A model generated the notes under the pieces. That model did not search any database. It was not told where the DNA came from and worked only from the letters and a program-made list of their open reading frames with translations. Of a stretch of 64,000 nt of DNA, positions 8,563 to 17,204 are shown piece after piece (the first letter of the stretch is position 1; each line of letters begins with the position of its first letter). The translations under genes and the position numbers were made by a program. Source of the stretch: Alteribacter keqinensis (GTDB lineage: Bacteria; Bacillota; Bacilli; Bacillales; Salisediminibacteriaceae); assembly GCF_003710255.1 (NCBI RefSeq), contig NZ_RHIB01000003.1, positions 434,001 through 498,000 of the forward strand. Reading direction: 5' to 3'.

Positions 8563-8823
8563 CTATTGCTGGTTCTCTTTTTGTTCGATCCATTTATTCA
8601 TCTGATCAAGAAGAATTCCAGCACCAACGATCATCAGAATAACGCTCAATACATAAGGGACCCATCCCATTATTTCGTTAAGGACCGTGACAAACTTACC
8701 CGGAGGATCGCCCCAGCCTCCTAAGTGAGGGACGTAGAGAGCAATAGCCACATGCATGAGACCGAATAACACTAATCCTGATAGAAACAAGACGTATCCT
8801 GACACCAAAAAGTTCTTATTCAC
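8563..8823 (-). CDS. Small membrane protein
   Basis: An 86-residue protein with two long hydrophobic segments (FLVSGYVLFLSGLVLFGLM and VPYVLSVILMIVGAGILL) joined by a Gly/Pro-rich loop (PHLGGWGDPPGK) and ending in a charged tail. GGAGG precedes the ATG at 8823. It lies 18 bases after the VOC gene on the same strand and is probably co-transcribed with it. Function is unknown. Confidence 0.65.
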   Translation of the reverse strand: MNKNFLVSGYVLFLSGLVLFGLMHVAIALYVPHLGGWGDPPGKFVTVLNEIMGWVPYVLSVILMIVGAGILLDQMNKWIEQKENQQ

Positions 8824-8841
8824 AGAAGTTCCTCCATCGTC

Positions 8842-9195
8842 TTATTTTTTCTCCCTGATCCCAAACCCTACACCTGTAGGATCCACAAGATAGGCAAGAT
8901 AAAAATTCTCAAACGCCATTTTCTCTCTCACCACTTGAGCACCGTGGTCCTTTGCTGTGGCCATCGTCTCCTCGATCGAATCCACTTCGATCAGAATCCG
9001 TGTGCCATGAGGATAATCGCCCGGTCCTTTACTGATCCCTCCTTTAAGCTCACCCTTTCCGTCTTCTTTTCCTGTTGAGACAGACCGGTAATCCCACATC
9101 GGTTCGCCAATCTCCCATCCAAAAACCTCTCTGTAGAAATGCGCAGCTTTCTCCGGATCCTGACAGCTGATCTCAAATCCTATGACTCTTCCCAT
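8842..9195 (-). CDS. VOC (glyoxalase/bleomycin-resistance fold) protein
   Basis: A 117-residue protein with the paired beta-alpha-beta-beta-beta pattern of the vicinal oxygen chelate superfamily. The first module begins VIGFEISCQDPEKAAHFYREVFGWE and the second ends NFYLAYLVDPTGVGFGIREK. This arrangement (FEI.. DPEKAA.FY..VFGW) is typical of short VOC proteins of unassigned substrate in Bacillus. It heads a two-gene unit with the small membrane protein at 8563-8823. Confidence 0.85.
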   Translation of the reverse strand: MGRVIGFEISCQDPEKAAHFYREVFGWEIGEPMWDYRSVSTGKEDGKGELKGGISKGPGDYPHGTRILIEVDSIEETMATAKDHGAQVVREKMAFENFYLAYLVDPTGVGFGIREKK

Positions 9196-9373
9196 CGTAA
9201 CCCCTGCTTTCTTATAATTTTGATATATTTACCAGATTTATCTCCTAAACGGATAAAACCCTTTTATTTCCCATGAAATATTGTCAAAAAAACCATCTAT
9301 CTGTAGACATTTACATTATGTGGGGTATTATTACAATATTATGGCAGTTACTATCTAAATGGGGAAAATGAAC

Positions 9374-10642
9374 ATGAAAACAAAGACACTTCTGTCAATC
9401 ACGGAAAGTAAGGCTCACATGCCCGATCAGCATGCCCTTAATTTTCTAGTAAAAAAATGCAAAGAAGGGATAAAAGAACATTCAGGTACAGACGATTATC
9501 ACCTTTACTTAGAGGACGGAACGTCCCAGGAAATGTGGGAGGTACTGGAGGAAGATGTGCAGGAGAAGAAGACCGATGTGAAGCTCATAAGCCACATCGT
9601 TGATCATGTGGCCACAAGGTCGATTGCGTCTGAGGAAAGTGGAAAACATCATGGCTTTACAGTCAAGCCTGGTATTTTGAATTCGCTGTTTTATTACCCC
9701 GAATTCAATGTTGCCCTCACGCAGGCTTCTCTTATGCACGGTTTCGGGGACATGATTCACCACTTTATTTTTGCAGGAAGCGACGAAGACATAAAGCAAT
9801 TCCTGGATTATGTTCAGGCGCGGAAGAAGGAATACATTAAAAATTATGTGACGGTTTTTACAGATATGGAGCACGGCGTTGAGCCGGAGAAAGTGAAGAT
9901 TACTTCTTATGTAACCCGTGATGACGTGATTATGGAGAGCAAAATAAAGAAGCAGATCTTCCGTTTCGTGGATGAATTCTTCACGAAGAACGGGACATTT
10001 TTTGAGCAGTACAACATTCCGTATAAGAGGGGGCTTTTGCTGTACGGAAAGCCCGGGAACGGAAAAACAACGATGGTGAAATCGATTGCAAACAGCATCT
10101 CTTCACCAGTGGCGTACTGGCAAATTACCGAGTTTACATCCAGCTATTCCATTCAGGAAGTTTTTTCGTCAATCTCCCGTATGACACCGATGGTTCTTGT
10201 GATCGAAGATATTGATTCCATGCCTGAATTGGTTCGCTCCGTGTTTTTAAATACACTGGATGGTGCCACCTCAAAGGAAGGCATTTTTCTGATCGGAACA
10301 ACGAACTATCCTGAACAAATTGACCCGGCTTTGATCAACCGGGCAGGGCGTTTCGACCGGGCTTATGAGCTGAAAGGCCCGACAGCCGCCATGCGATCGG
10401 ATTATTTGATTAAGAAAAAGCTGACCGAGTTGCTTTCAGACGAAGATATCAACGCTCTTGTGGAGGCAACGGACGGCTTCTCGTTTGCCCAGCTCAATGA
10501 ACTTTACAAAAACGTGGCGCTTGACTGGTATTACGACAGACAAGTGAATGTGGAGGAGATCTGCAAGGACCTTCGTGAGGAGAACAGCAGAGAGAAGGAC
10601 GGCTGGATGAGTGGGGAGGTGTCAAAGCTTGGGTTTTATTAA
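9374..10642 (+). CDS. AAA family ATPase (YjoB-like)
   Basis: The ATG at 9374 is preferred because TGGGGAAA lies about eight bases upstream; in-frame ATGs at 9359 and 9368 are alternatives. The roughly 422-residue product has an uncharacterised N-terminal half and a C-terminal AAA module. It carries Walker A (GKPGNGKTT, near residues 225-233), Walker B (VLVIEDID, near 274-281) and the second region of homology (GTTNYPEQIDPALINRAGRFDR). Length and layout resemble the SigW-controlled AAA ATPase YjoB of Bacillus subtilis, reported to act as a chaperone; that link is from memory. The next gene overlaps its 3' end by 14 bases, so the operon continues. Confidence 0.85.
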   Translation: MKTKTLLSITESKAHMPDQHALNFLVKKCKEGIKEHSGTDDYHLYLEDGTSQEMWEVLEEDVQEKKTDVKLISHIVDHVATRSIASEESGKHHGFTVKPGILNSLFYYPEFNVALTQASLMHGFGDMIHHFIFAGSDEDIKQFLDYVQARKKEYIKNYVTVFTDMEHGVEPEKVKITSYVTRDDVIMESKIKKQIFRFVDEFFTKNGTFFEQYNIPYKRGLLLYGKPGNGKTTMVKSIANSISSPVAYWQITEFTSSYSIQEVFSSISRMTPMVLVIEDIDSMPELVRSVFLNTLDGATSKEGIFLIGTTNYPEQIDPALINRAGRFDRAYELKGPTAAMRSDYLIKKKLTELLSDEDINALVEATDGFSFAQLNELYKNVALDWYYDRQVNVEEICKDLREENSREKDGWMSGEVSKLGFY

Positions 10643-11348
10643 AGAGCTTACATTATATTCGGAAGTGATGGGGCAGAAGAAGCCGGTGATCGTGCTGGAG
10701 GCAGGGTACGGGGAAGACTCAGACACGTGGGAGCCTGTGGTAGACCGCCTTTCCGAGCTGGGAGAGGTGTTCCGGTATGACCGGGCAGGCCTTGGCCGGA
10801 GCGGGAAAAGCGAGAACCCGAGAACGAGCCGTGAGATGGTAAAAGAACTGTATGATCTTCTAAAGGCTGCTGGAATAGAGCCTCCCTATATCCTTGTGGG
10901 CCATTCCTTTGGGGGAGTGAACGCGCGTCTGTATGCTTCGGTCTATCCGGAAAACGTCTGCGGCCTCGTCCTCGTGGATGCGACACCGGTTGATTACCGA
11001 GAACGTTTCCTGCCGGTGATGCCGGAGGAGTTTCAAATAGCGTACAAAAAGCAGTTTGTGATCGAAGGAAATTACGAAGAATTTATGGAGAGCCTGAACC
11101 AGGTGAAGAAAACAGAAGTCAAATTGGACATTTCCCTGACTGTCCTGGCTGCCGGAAAAAAAGATCATTACTCCGCCGGGGCACAAAAGCTGTGGAACAC
11201 CCTGCAGCATGAGATGCTCACGATTTCTTCAGACAGCCGGTTCATCATGGCCGAAAACAGCGGCCACTATATCCACCGTGACGAACCGGAAGTGGTGGTC
11301 GCGGCGGTCAGAGAAGTGATTCAACGATCGACGGAGGAAAATAAATGA
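10629..11348 (+). CDS. Alpha/beta hydrolase
   Basis: The TTG at 10629 lies nine bases after GGGGAGG and inside the end of the ATPase gene; a GTG at 10611 has no binding site. The 239-residue product has the alpha/beta-hydrolase order: oxyanion region LEAGYGEDSDTWEPV, strand/turn FRYDRAGLGRSGK, nucleophile elbow VGHSFGG (Ser nucleophile), acid region VLVDATPVD and catalytic His in NSGHYIHRDEPE. Substrate is unknown. It is translationally coupled both to the upstream ATPase and, by an ATGA overlap, to the downstream nucleotidyltransferase. Confidence 0.88.
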   Translation: MGFIKELTLYSEVMGQKKPVIVLEAGYGEDSDTWEPVVDRLSELGEVFRYDRAGLGRSGKSENPRTSREMVKELYDLLKAAGIEPPYILVGHSFGGVNARLYASVYPENVCGLVLVDATPVDYRERFLPVMPEEFQIAYKKQFVIEGNYEEFMESLNQVKKTEVKLDISLTVLAAGKKDHYSAGAQKLWNTLQHEMLTISSDSRFIMAENSGHYIHRDEPEVVVAAVREVIQRSTEENK

Positions 11349-12154
11349 AGAACCTTAGACTACGGGCTCAGGAGATCTCGAGACACTATAAGAAAAACCC
11401 TAAAGTGGAGTCAGTATTACTCGGGGGGTCTGTTGCACGAAACTGGCATGATGACTATTCAGATATTGAACTGTTTGTCCTCTGGAAGGAAGGTCCGACG
11501 GATGAAGAGCGGATGGCTCCTGTCAAAGCCTTGGACGGGCAGCTGCTGGACTTCTATCCCTACGAAGATGAAGAATGGTCGGAAACGTATATTACCAAGG
11601 GAGTTAAGCTGGAGATCAGCAATTTTTTGACCAAAACGGTATCATCTTTCATCCGGGATGTGACGCTGTCGTTTGATACTGGCCTGGATAAGCAGTGTGT
11701 GGTGGCAACGGTTCGGGATGGGATTACACTCAGGGAAGAGGATGGTGTGATTGCGGTCTTGAAAGAAAAAGCAGCGGTTTATCCTCCGGAACTGAGGGAA
11801 GCCATGCTCCGGGAAAATAGTGACCTGGGCAGCCGCTGGAATAATCGTGAAGCCCTTCTTTACCGGCAGGACTGGCTTATGCTTTTTAGCGTAATGGTGT
11901 CTGTACAGACGAAATTGATGGGCATCTTGTTTGCACTGAACCGGCAGTATGTTCATCACCCTGCATTCAAATGGCAGCACCAAACACTTAGGGGAATGGC
12001 CCTGAAGCCTGAGAGGGCAGTGGAGCGGTTTAACTCCGTTCTTCTTGGCAGCCCTGAAGATGCGATAAATGAAATGGAAGCTCTCATTCATGACGTGTAT
12101 GAACTGGTAAAACAGGAATACATGCATCTGGATTTATCTGGGCGATGTTTATAG
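11345..12154 (+). CDS. Nucleotidyltransferase-fold protein
   Basis: A 269-residue protein whose first 60 residues contain the polymerase-beta-type motif LLGGSVARNWHDDYSDIELFV, with the metal-binding Asp-x-Glu pair (D-I-E). A third carboxylate is likely in QLLDFYPYEDEEW. The C-terminal half is helical, as in kanamycin-type or DUF4037-like nucleotidyltransferases. Its target, small molecule or macromolecule, is unknown. The ATG overlaps the hydrolase stop (ATGA), which ties the three genes into one transcript. Confidence 0.75.
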   Translation: MKNLRLRAQEISRHYKKNPKVESVLLGGSVARNWHDDYSDIELFVLWKEGPTDEERMAPVKALDGQLLDFYPYEDEEWSETYITKGVKLEISNFLTKTVSSFIRDVTLSFDTGLDKQCVVATVRDGITLREEDGVIAVLKEKAAVYPPELREAMLRENSDLGSRWNNREALLYRQDWLMLFSVMVSVQTKLMGILFALNRQYVHHPAFKWQHQTLRGMALKPERAVERFNSVLLGSPEDAINEMEALIHDVYELVKQEYMHLDLSGRCL

Positions 12155-12278
12155 GACCAAAGGACGAAGCCGGAGGGTGAAACGTGTATGCCTTTGTCGG
12201 CTATTTTATAAAGGGGATTTTTTCGCCTCTGCCGAACTATGTATAGAAGAGTGTTCATTTTCAACAGGAGGGGTCTTT

Positions 12279-13220
12279 ATGAAAAGTCAGGCTCACGGAC
12301 GGTTTGTGGATCTTCAAAGAGAGGCTTTCTCTGCGTTTGAACAAAAGGATTACGAAGGTGTACGTAAGCTGGTAAAGAAAATCGACGGTGCTTTTCCGAA
12401 ACAGAGGCATCGTACGGTTATGTGGAAAATGTGTTCGTTCGCCCTGGAAGGGGAGAGGGACAAAGCCTTTGAAATCGGGTTTGAAGCCCTGGACGAAGGC
12501 ATCTGGTGGAACCCGGACCGGATAAAAGAAGAGCCGGGTCTAGCCGATTTGCAGGAGGACCCGCGGTTTGAGACGTTCGTGGCGCGATGCCGGGTAAAGT
12601 ATAATGAGGAAAGAGACACCAGGGACCCGGTTCTCGTCTCCATGGGGAATCCCCTCAGCCACCAGCGGCTGTTCGCCATTCACTGGCGCGGTGACGATGC
12701 CGAGAGTTTCTCCGAGTATTTCGAAACCACACCTAGACTTGCAGACTGGCATATGGGCTTCCCCCAGTCGTCCCAGGTTCACGGATACAGCCGTTTCTGC
12801 TGGGATGATGAGGAAAAAGCTCTTATGGTTTTGAAAAAATCATATGAAGCGTTTGACGAGATCAGTGTGGGCGGAGGAGAGACCCTGCTGTGCGGGGCTT
12901 CCCAGGGGGGAAAACTGGCCATCGACCTGGCCCTCAGGCACCAGCCCGTTCCCCATCACTGCTTTTTCGCAGTCGTCCCGTCCATCAAAGACCTTAAAGC
13001 CTATGAATCCTTGTTGAAGGAAGGAGTCTGCAGCAAAGTGAAAGGGTACATCCTCACAGGCGAAAACGATCCGTACCTTCAGCAGCAAAGGGCCCTTCAC
13101 CAGCTCCTTCTCGATTACGACGTGCCATGCCAATTCGTCGTCGTTGAAGGACTCGGCCATGATTTCCCGGAGAATTTTAACATCTTCGCGGAAGAAGCCG
13201 CCGCTTTTCTAATGAAATAA
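12279..13220 (+). CDS. Alpha/beta hydrolase (predicted esterase) with helical N-terminus
   Basis: The ATG at 12279 follows CAGGAGGGG by normal spacing; an upstream in-frame GTG at 12177 lacks a good site. The 313-residue product starts with about 110 helical residues of TPR-like look (EAFSAFEQKDYEGVRKLVKK, then RDKAFEIGFEALDEGIWW). A hydrolase domain follows with the nucleophile motif GASQGGKL and a C-terminal His in GLGHDFP. An acidic residue in ENDPYLQQ probably completes the triad. Substrate is unknown. Confidence 0.8.
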   Translation: MKSQAHGRFVDLQREAFSAFEQKDYEGVRKLVKKIDGAFPKQRHRTVMWKMCSFALEGERDKAFEIGFEALDEGIWWNPDRIKEEPGLADLQEDPRFETFVARCRVKYNEERDTRDPVLVSMGNPLSHQRLFAIHWRGDDAESFSEYFETTPRLADWHMGFPQSSQVHGYSRFCWDDEEKALMVLKKSYEAFDEISVGGGETLLCGASQGGKLAIDLALRHQPVPHHCFFAVVPSIKDLKAYESLLKEGVCSKVKGYILTGENDPYLQQQRALHQLLLDYDVPCQFVVVEGLGHDFPENFNIFAEEAAAFLMK

Positions 13221-13226
13221 TGGTGG

Positions 13227-13252
13227 ACCGTCACTTCGGTGGCGGTTTTTTT
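13227..13252 (+). terminator. Intrinsic terminator
   Basis: ACCGTCAC, TTCG tetraloop, GTGGCGGT, then seven T residues. Confidence 0.9.
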
Positions 13253-13268
13253 ATGGGTGGAAGTGAGC

Positions 13269-13387
13269 TTCAAACAGGTTAGCTGCTCGTTTAAACATGT
13301 TAGTCGATCGTTTAAACAGGTTAGCTGCTCGTTTAAACAGTTTAGTCGTTCGTTTAATCAGGTTAGGAACACAATTAAACGACTTAA
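13269..13387. repeat. 21-bp-period array, TTTAAACAGGTTAG core, 6 units
   Basis: Units start at 13269, 13290, 13311, 13332, 13353 and about 13374. The 14-base core TTTAAACAGGTTAG (CTAACCTGTTTAAA on the minus strand) alternates with 7-base spacers. It begins 49 bases after the esterase stop. Both strands can be translated into short repeats, but there is no start site and coding is unlikely. Confidence 0.92.
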
Positions 13388-13483
13388 CACCAGAAATGTC
13401 TCTTTTTTGAGCGATCAGATTATTAGAGACCACAAATAGGACAATCCCCCCTTGTATTAGCCGGCCCTTTCCTCCATAATTCG

Positions 13484-13503
13484 AATCGTAATGATTACGT
13501 TTT
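13484..13503. promoter_or_regulatory. Zur box (predicted)
   Basis: The palindrome TCGTAATGATTACG in AT-rich flanks matches the Bacillus Zur operator pattern (TCGTAATnATTACGA) closely. It lies 24 bases before the start of the COG0523 gene, where bound Zur would block transcription when zinc is sufficient. Confidence 0.85.
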
Positions 13504-13526
13504 GTGATCGGGAGAGGAGGATTATC

Positions 13527-14486
13527 ATGAAAAAAATTCCTGTATTTGTGCTGAGTGGTTTCTTAGGCAGCGGGAAGACGACCCTGCTGGTTGACATCAT
13601 TAAAAAAGCCCGGGATAAGGGGCTGAGTTTAAGTGTTCTTATGAATGAAGCCGGTAAAACCGATACAGATGGAAGGCTGATTTCTGAACTGGATGGTGAT
13701 CTCCCGGTAGAAAAGCTTCTTGATGGTTGTATGTGCTGCAACAAAAAGAGTGAAGTGTCCGGGGCCGTGATGAAATTGGCAGAGACAAATCCGGATATGA
13801 TGGTAATGGAGTTAACTGGTATTGCCGACCCTGAAGAAGTGGCAGATGCATTGGCTGAACCGGAACTCATGGAACATATCGAACTTAAGAAAGTTATATC
13901 CGTTCTTGATGGTGAAAATATTCTCGACTACAACAGCATTTTTACAGCCGAAAGGGCGATGGTGAAGACAACGCGCAAGCAAATCGCTTTTGCAGACGCC
14001 CTGATTGTCAATAAAGAAGATCAAATGGATGAAAGCAACAGGAAGAAAATCAAGCGGGTGATCTCAAAAGAAAACAGTGTTGCACCGGTTACGTTTACAA
14101 GTTACTGCCAGGTGGATTTGGACGACCTGTTATTTAACATGGAAGGGGAAAGAAAGCCCTTTTCATTGTTAAAAGAAGAAAAAAATACTGATGAACACAC
14201 CCATTCCCGCATTCAAACATTGAAAATTGAATTTACCAAGCCGGTTAAATCCAAACGTGCGGCAGAGGCGTTATTTAAGGAACTTAAGCCGGGTCTGATT
14301 CGGGCAAAAGGGTATATCAGTGTAAAAAGAGAGGCAGACGTCCACCTCATTCAGCACGTGATGAAGAAAACCTACTGGGAGAAAGCGCAGGCTCAAGAAG
14401 AGAGTTATCTCATCTTAATCGGTCTGGAATTAGATAAAGACAACATTGTCAGGAGGTGGAACGAGCTTGGAGTGAATGACGGGTAA
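13527..14486 (+). CDS. COG0523 (CobW/G3E family) GTPase, YciC/ZagA-like
   Basis: The ATG at 13527 follows GAGAGGAGG. The 319-residue product has P-loop GFLGSGKTTL at residues 11-20, the family metal-binding motif C-M-C-C at residues 68-71, switch/Walker B region VMELTGIADPEEV and NKED for guanine recognition. A His-containing linker (DEHTHSR) precedes the CobW C-terminal domain. COG0523 proteins under Zur control act as zinc metallochaperones during zinc limitation; in B. subtilis YciC supports GTP cyclohydrolase. The Zur-like box directly upstream and folE2 nearby support that role. It is shorter than B. subtilis YciC. Confidence 0.88.
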   Translation: MKKIPVFVLSGFLGSGKTTLLVDIIKKARDKGLSLSVLMNEAGKTDTDGRLISELDGDLPVEKLLDGCMCCNKKSEVSGAVMKLAETNPDMMVMELTGIADPEEVADALAEPELMEHIELKKVISVLDGENILDYNSIFTAERAMVKTTRKQIAFADALIVNKEDQMDESNRKKIKRVISKENSVAPVTFTSYCQVDLDDLLFNMEGERKPFSLLKEEKNTDEHTHSRIQTLKIEFTKPVKSKRAAEALFKELKPGLIRAKGYISVKREADVHLIQHVMKKTYWEKAQAQEESYLILIGLELDKDNIVRRWNELGVNDG

Positions 14487-14689
14487 GTGCATATGAAGGA
14501 TCTGCCTTATATGCGTGTGTGATTGGTAAAGGAACAGGCGGGATGAGCTGTACTCACACCACCGGCACCCCTATACGAAGGCACTTATTCAGGCTGCACA
14601 GTCCGACTACGACTGACAGATTTATTTAGGCCGGTCATTACCTTTTGAATCAATCTTAAAGCTTTTGAGCATATCCGAATCCCCTTTAA

Positions 14690-14724
14690 AAAGACCGGCA
14701 GAAGTGAACCTTGCTGCCGGTCTT
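14690..14724 (-). terminator. Terminator of the minus-strand permease gene
   Basis: AAGACCGGCAG and GCTGCCGGTCTT arms, with a T tract on the minus strand. No gene was recognised in the rest of 14487-14774. Confidence 0.8.
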
Positions 14725-14774
14725 CCATTTTGCTCCCCTTTCTTAACCTCAGTTAATGTGATAAGGAAATGCCC

Positions 14775-15908
14775 CTATAAATCTCCTGTTATGAGCCGGA
14801 CCAGCACGAGCATGACCAGTGCGGAAAGAACGGAGGTTGTTGCCTGCTTTCCGGTAACACTAAGGGCTGCTTTCCCCCCCATTTGCTTCCCGATTGTCCA
14901 GATTGTAACCAAACAGCCGGAAAGGGTGGACGCAAGGTACACCAGAACAAAAATTTCAAGAATAGAGAATGTGGCAAGCATGGCGCCTCCCCCTTCGTTA
15001 AACAGGAGGATACCGTCTTTACGCAGCACAGAAAAGAAAATGGCCACAGCTGCTTCTACAGGAAGGGAAAAGAACGAAAAGACAGGTTCAAGTATTCCAA
15101 TCACAAAAGCGATGATTTTGAATTTATCCAGCATGAAAGCAATAAAACAAATCAGGAGAAAAACAGGCATAGCCTGGTAAAAAAATTGATTCAGCATGCC
15201 GGTCAGTTTTTTTACCACCCTTCTTTTAGCAGGTTTGCGAAGCCGTGAACCCCCCGGGAATATCAATGGCATGTCACGCGGTTTCCCGTACCAGATCCGG
15301 GTATGGCATGCTCCTGCAACGAACAGGACCCCAATGTAGGGAATAAACATCCAAGGTGCATGGACGGCGTTGAAAATCGACAAGGTCGCTCCTATCTGGT
15401 AGCTGCAGGCAGAGCCGAAAGATACCATGGAAACACAGTGTTTCTGACTGCAGGCATGACAGCCTTTTGTCTGCATAATGGCCACCACATTGCATCCGTA
15501 TCCCGTTAAAACAGGCACTAAATCCGACCCCGTAAGACCGATCTTTCTTAACAGAGGATCGCTTCCCCGCACTAATTTAGTCTGGAGCCCTGTTTCTTCA
15601 GCAAGGGCAATACTCACTCCTACAAAAAGAACCACAGGAAAAGCCCAGACAAAAGAAAAGGTACCGAGTGAGATTAGTCCGTAGTCGCCCATAAAAAGTG
15701 TTTGAACAAAAGCAGGCATGTTTGTGAGTGTGCCACTCAACGGTTCGAGAACATAGGATTCAACGACAGGTTCGATAAAGGACGCAAAGTGATAGGCAAG
15801 AAAAATCGGGATCCCATAAATCAAAATAATGACGAGCAGCACCCAGGCCTGTGTAAAGAAAGGTGGAAGCTGCACAGGCTGTAGATGTTGTTGAGTGTGA
15901 GATCTCAT
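14775..15908 (-). CDS. FeoB-core-like (Gate/nucleoside-recognition) membrane permease without a GTPase domain
   Basis: A 377-residue integral membrane protein with about eight hydrophobic segments. The signature LTGYGCNVVAIMQTKGC and SFGSACSYQIGA corresponds to the membrane core of FeoB ferrous-iron transporters, where the conserved Cys lines the path. The N-terminal G domain of FeoB is absent; the protein begins with a short soluble stretch and then membrane helices. Further cysteines occur in GCHACSQKHC. It lies three bases after the flavoprotein gene, in one minus-strand unit preceded by a Zur-like box, so transport of zinc or another divalent metal is the likely role. This is inference from context. 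Confidence 0.75.
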   Translation of the reverse strand: MRSHTQQHLQPVQLPPFFTQAWVLLVIILIYGIPIFLAYHFASFIEPVVESYVLEPLSGTLTNMPAFVQTLFMGDYGLISLGTFSFVWAFPVVLFVGVSIALAEETGLQTKLVRGSDPLLRKIGLTGSDLVPVLTGYGCNVVAIMQTKGCHACSQKHCVSMVSFGSACSYQIGATLSIFNAVHAPWMFIPYIGVLFVAGACHTRIWYGKPRDMPLIFPGGSRLRKPAKRRVVKKLTGMLNQFFYQAMPVFLLICFIAFMLDKFKIIAFVIGILEPVFSFFSLPVEAAVAIFFSVLRKDGILLFNEGGGAMLATFSILEIFVLVYLASTLSGCLVTIWTIGKQMGGKAALSVTGKQATTSVLSALVMLVLVRLITGDL

Positions 15909-15911
15909 GGC

Positions 15912-17033
15912 CTAACACTGACAACTGTTATCGCAGCAGGATAAGTCATCAAGATACATGGTGGCTTTGCGGTACTCATTAAACACCTCATCGTTAACGG
16001 GAAGACCGAGACGAACAAGAATTTCCTTTGCAATTACGGCAAATCGCTGTCTGAACTTGTAGATGAAGCAAAAGATCACCTCAGCATGCTTTACCTGGGG
16101 ACCTGTAAGAAACAGACCATCTGTGACCGTGGATTCATCTGACTCCGTAAGACGGACATTACCGTTATCTTCCCAGTAAAAATGCTCAAAAATAAGGGTG
16201 AGACTGCTTTTGTATCCTGTAGCAATAAAAGGCACGGTCTCTGATTCGATCACTTCCCCTGAAAGTAAGTGAATATAAAAACGCTCACCTTTTTTATCTA
16301 CCTTTGCGACTTGGGCGTCACCTAACAGGGTAAGCTCATCACGGTCAATAACCTCATCAAGCCGCTCACTCGTGAAAGGAGATAATGAGACGCTCGGGTC
16401 AGGATCGTCGTTGTTCCACGGTTCTCCCTTGGCAAGAACGGTAACTTCCTTTCCGCTTAAAACAAGGTGATAAGCCGCATCAATTCCGCTTTCATAGCCA
16501 CCGATAATGTAGTGGTGTCCCTCCTGAACAGAGGTCCAGCTGCCCACATCACTTGAATGAACGCAATGTCCGGCCCCTGGAAAAGGATGGCGTTCAGGAT
16601 ATTGATACTCTCCTCCTGCCCACACCACAAACTCACTCTGGAAAACACCAGAGGATGTTTCAACGAAAAACCTCTCATTTTCTTTATGAACGCGCTCAAC
16701 GGTGATTCCCGTTTGAACAGGAAGCTCAAAGTGATCGGCAATCCGCTTCAAGTAATCAGCATAATCTTCCCCGCTCAGATGTTCCCGGTCATAGGCATAG
16801 CCGGGAGATGTACTCGGAACGACAGCATTCAAATCGAGAAGCCCGAATCCGTGCCCCGGGAATGAGGGAGTCAGCAGTCTCGTTTCTTTCGGCCAGTTTA
16901 AAAAAGTGCTGCCGACCTCGTTTTTCTCCAAAATCGTGAAATTCTCCAGTCCAGTTTGCTTGAAAAGAGACCCAAGTCCCACCCCGGCAGGACCTGCGCC
17001 AACGATAATCACATCATAGTGAGTTGCAGTCAT
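15912..17033 (-). CDS. FAD/NAD(P)-dependent oxidoreductase (CzcO-like flavoprotein), Zur-box controlled
   Basis: The ATG at 17033 follows AAGGAG by seven bases; the longer upstream frame is not coding. The 373-residue product begins with the FAD-binding motif VIIVGAGPAGVGLG and has a second dinucleotide motif YIIGGYESGIDAA and a late IATGYKSS motif, as in CzcO-type and flavin-monooxygenase-like proteins. It ends in a cysteine cluster (LSCCDNSCQC) that could bind metal. The start lies 14 bases from a near-perfect Zur box. Together with the FeoB-like permease directly downstream it points to a metal-uptake or metal-mobilising pair. Confidence 0.8.
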   Translation of the reverse strand: MTATHYDVIIVGAGPAGVGLGSLFKQTGLENFTILEKNEVGSTFLNWPKETRLLTPSFPGHGFGLLDLNAVVPSTSPGYAYDREHLSGEDYADYLKRIADHFELPVQTGITVERVHKENERFFVETSSGVFQSEFVVWAGGEYQYPERHPFPGAGHCVHSSDVGSWTSVQEGHHYIIGGYESGIDAAYHLVLSGKEVTVLAKGEPWNNDDPDPSVSLSPFTSERLDEVIDRDELTLLGDAQVAKVDKKGERFYIHLLSGEVIESETVPFIATGYKSSLTLIFEHFYWEDNGNVRLTESDESTVTDGLFLTGPQVKHAEVIFCFIYKFRQRFAVIAKEILVRLGLPVNDEVFNEYRKATMYLDDLSCCDNSCQC

Positions 17034-17046
17034 AGTAAAACTCCTT

Positions 17047-17067
17047 AAATCGTAATCATTACTATTT
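17047..17067. promoter_or_regulatory. Zur box (predicted) for the flavoprotein-permease operon
   Basis: The stretch AAATCGTAATCATTAC plus TATTT matches AAATCGTAATnATTACGATTT with a single clear mismatch. It lies just upstream of the minus-strand start at 17033. Confidence 0.85.
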
Positions 17068-17164
17068 ATGTAGCTTATCATACTTACATACGTTAAATCT
17101 GTCAAAGAGGGCACGTTTGTTTGATTATTTGAAGCGCTGCACGTACAATAGACGACGTAATTAT

Positions 17165-17185
17165 AAAGCGTAATCGTTCTTATTT
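17165..17185. promoter_or_regulatory. Weaker Zur-like box before folE2
   Basis: The left half GCGTAATC is a good half-site; the right half (GTTCTTATTT) is degenerate. It ends 20 bases before the folE2 start in a divergent promoter region shared with the flavoprotein operon. Confidence 0.6.
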
Positions 17186-17204
17186 GCGGGAGGGAGATGC
17201 AAGG

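Noticed and set aside
9240-9373. SigW-type promoter for the YjoB-like ATPase
   Set aside because: A TGAAAT and a CTGTA are present, but they are about 22 bases apart, too far for the SigW -35/-10 spacing of about 16-17.
13269-13387. CRISPR array
   Set aside because: Units are 21 bp with 7-bp variable parts, far shorter than CRISPR repeats and spacers, and no cas genes are present.
13239-13439. Open frames on both strands across the 21-bp array, encoding heptapeptide repeats such as FKQVSCS
   Set aside because: A 21-base repeat is a multiple of three, so open repeat frames arise automatically. There is no ribosome binding site and the spacers are not conserved at protein level.
14487-14774. 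Possible structured RNA or riboswitch between the COG0523 gene and the permease operon
   Set aside because: Apart from the terminator no conserved riboswitch, T-box or tRNA pattern could be recognised on either strand.
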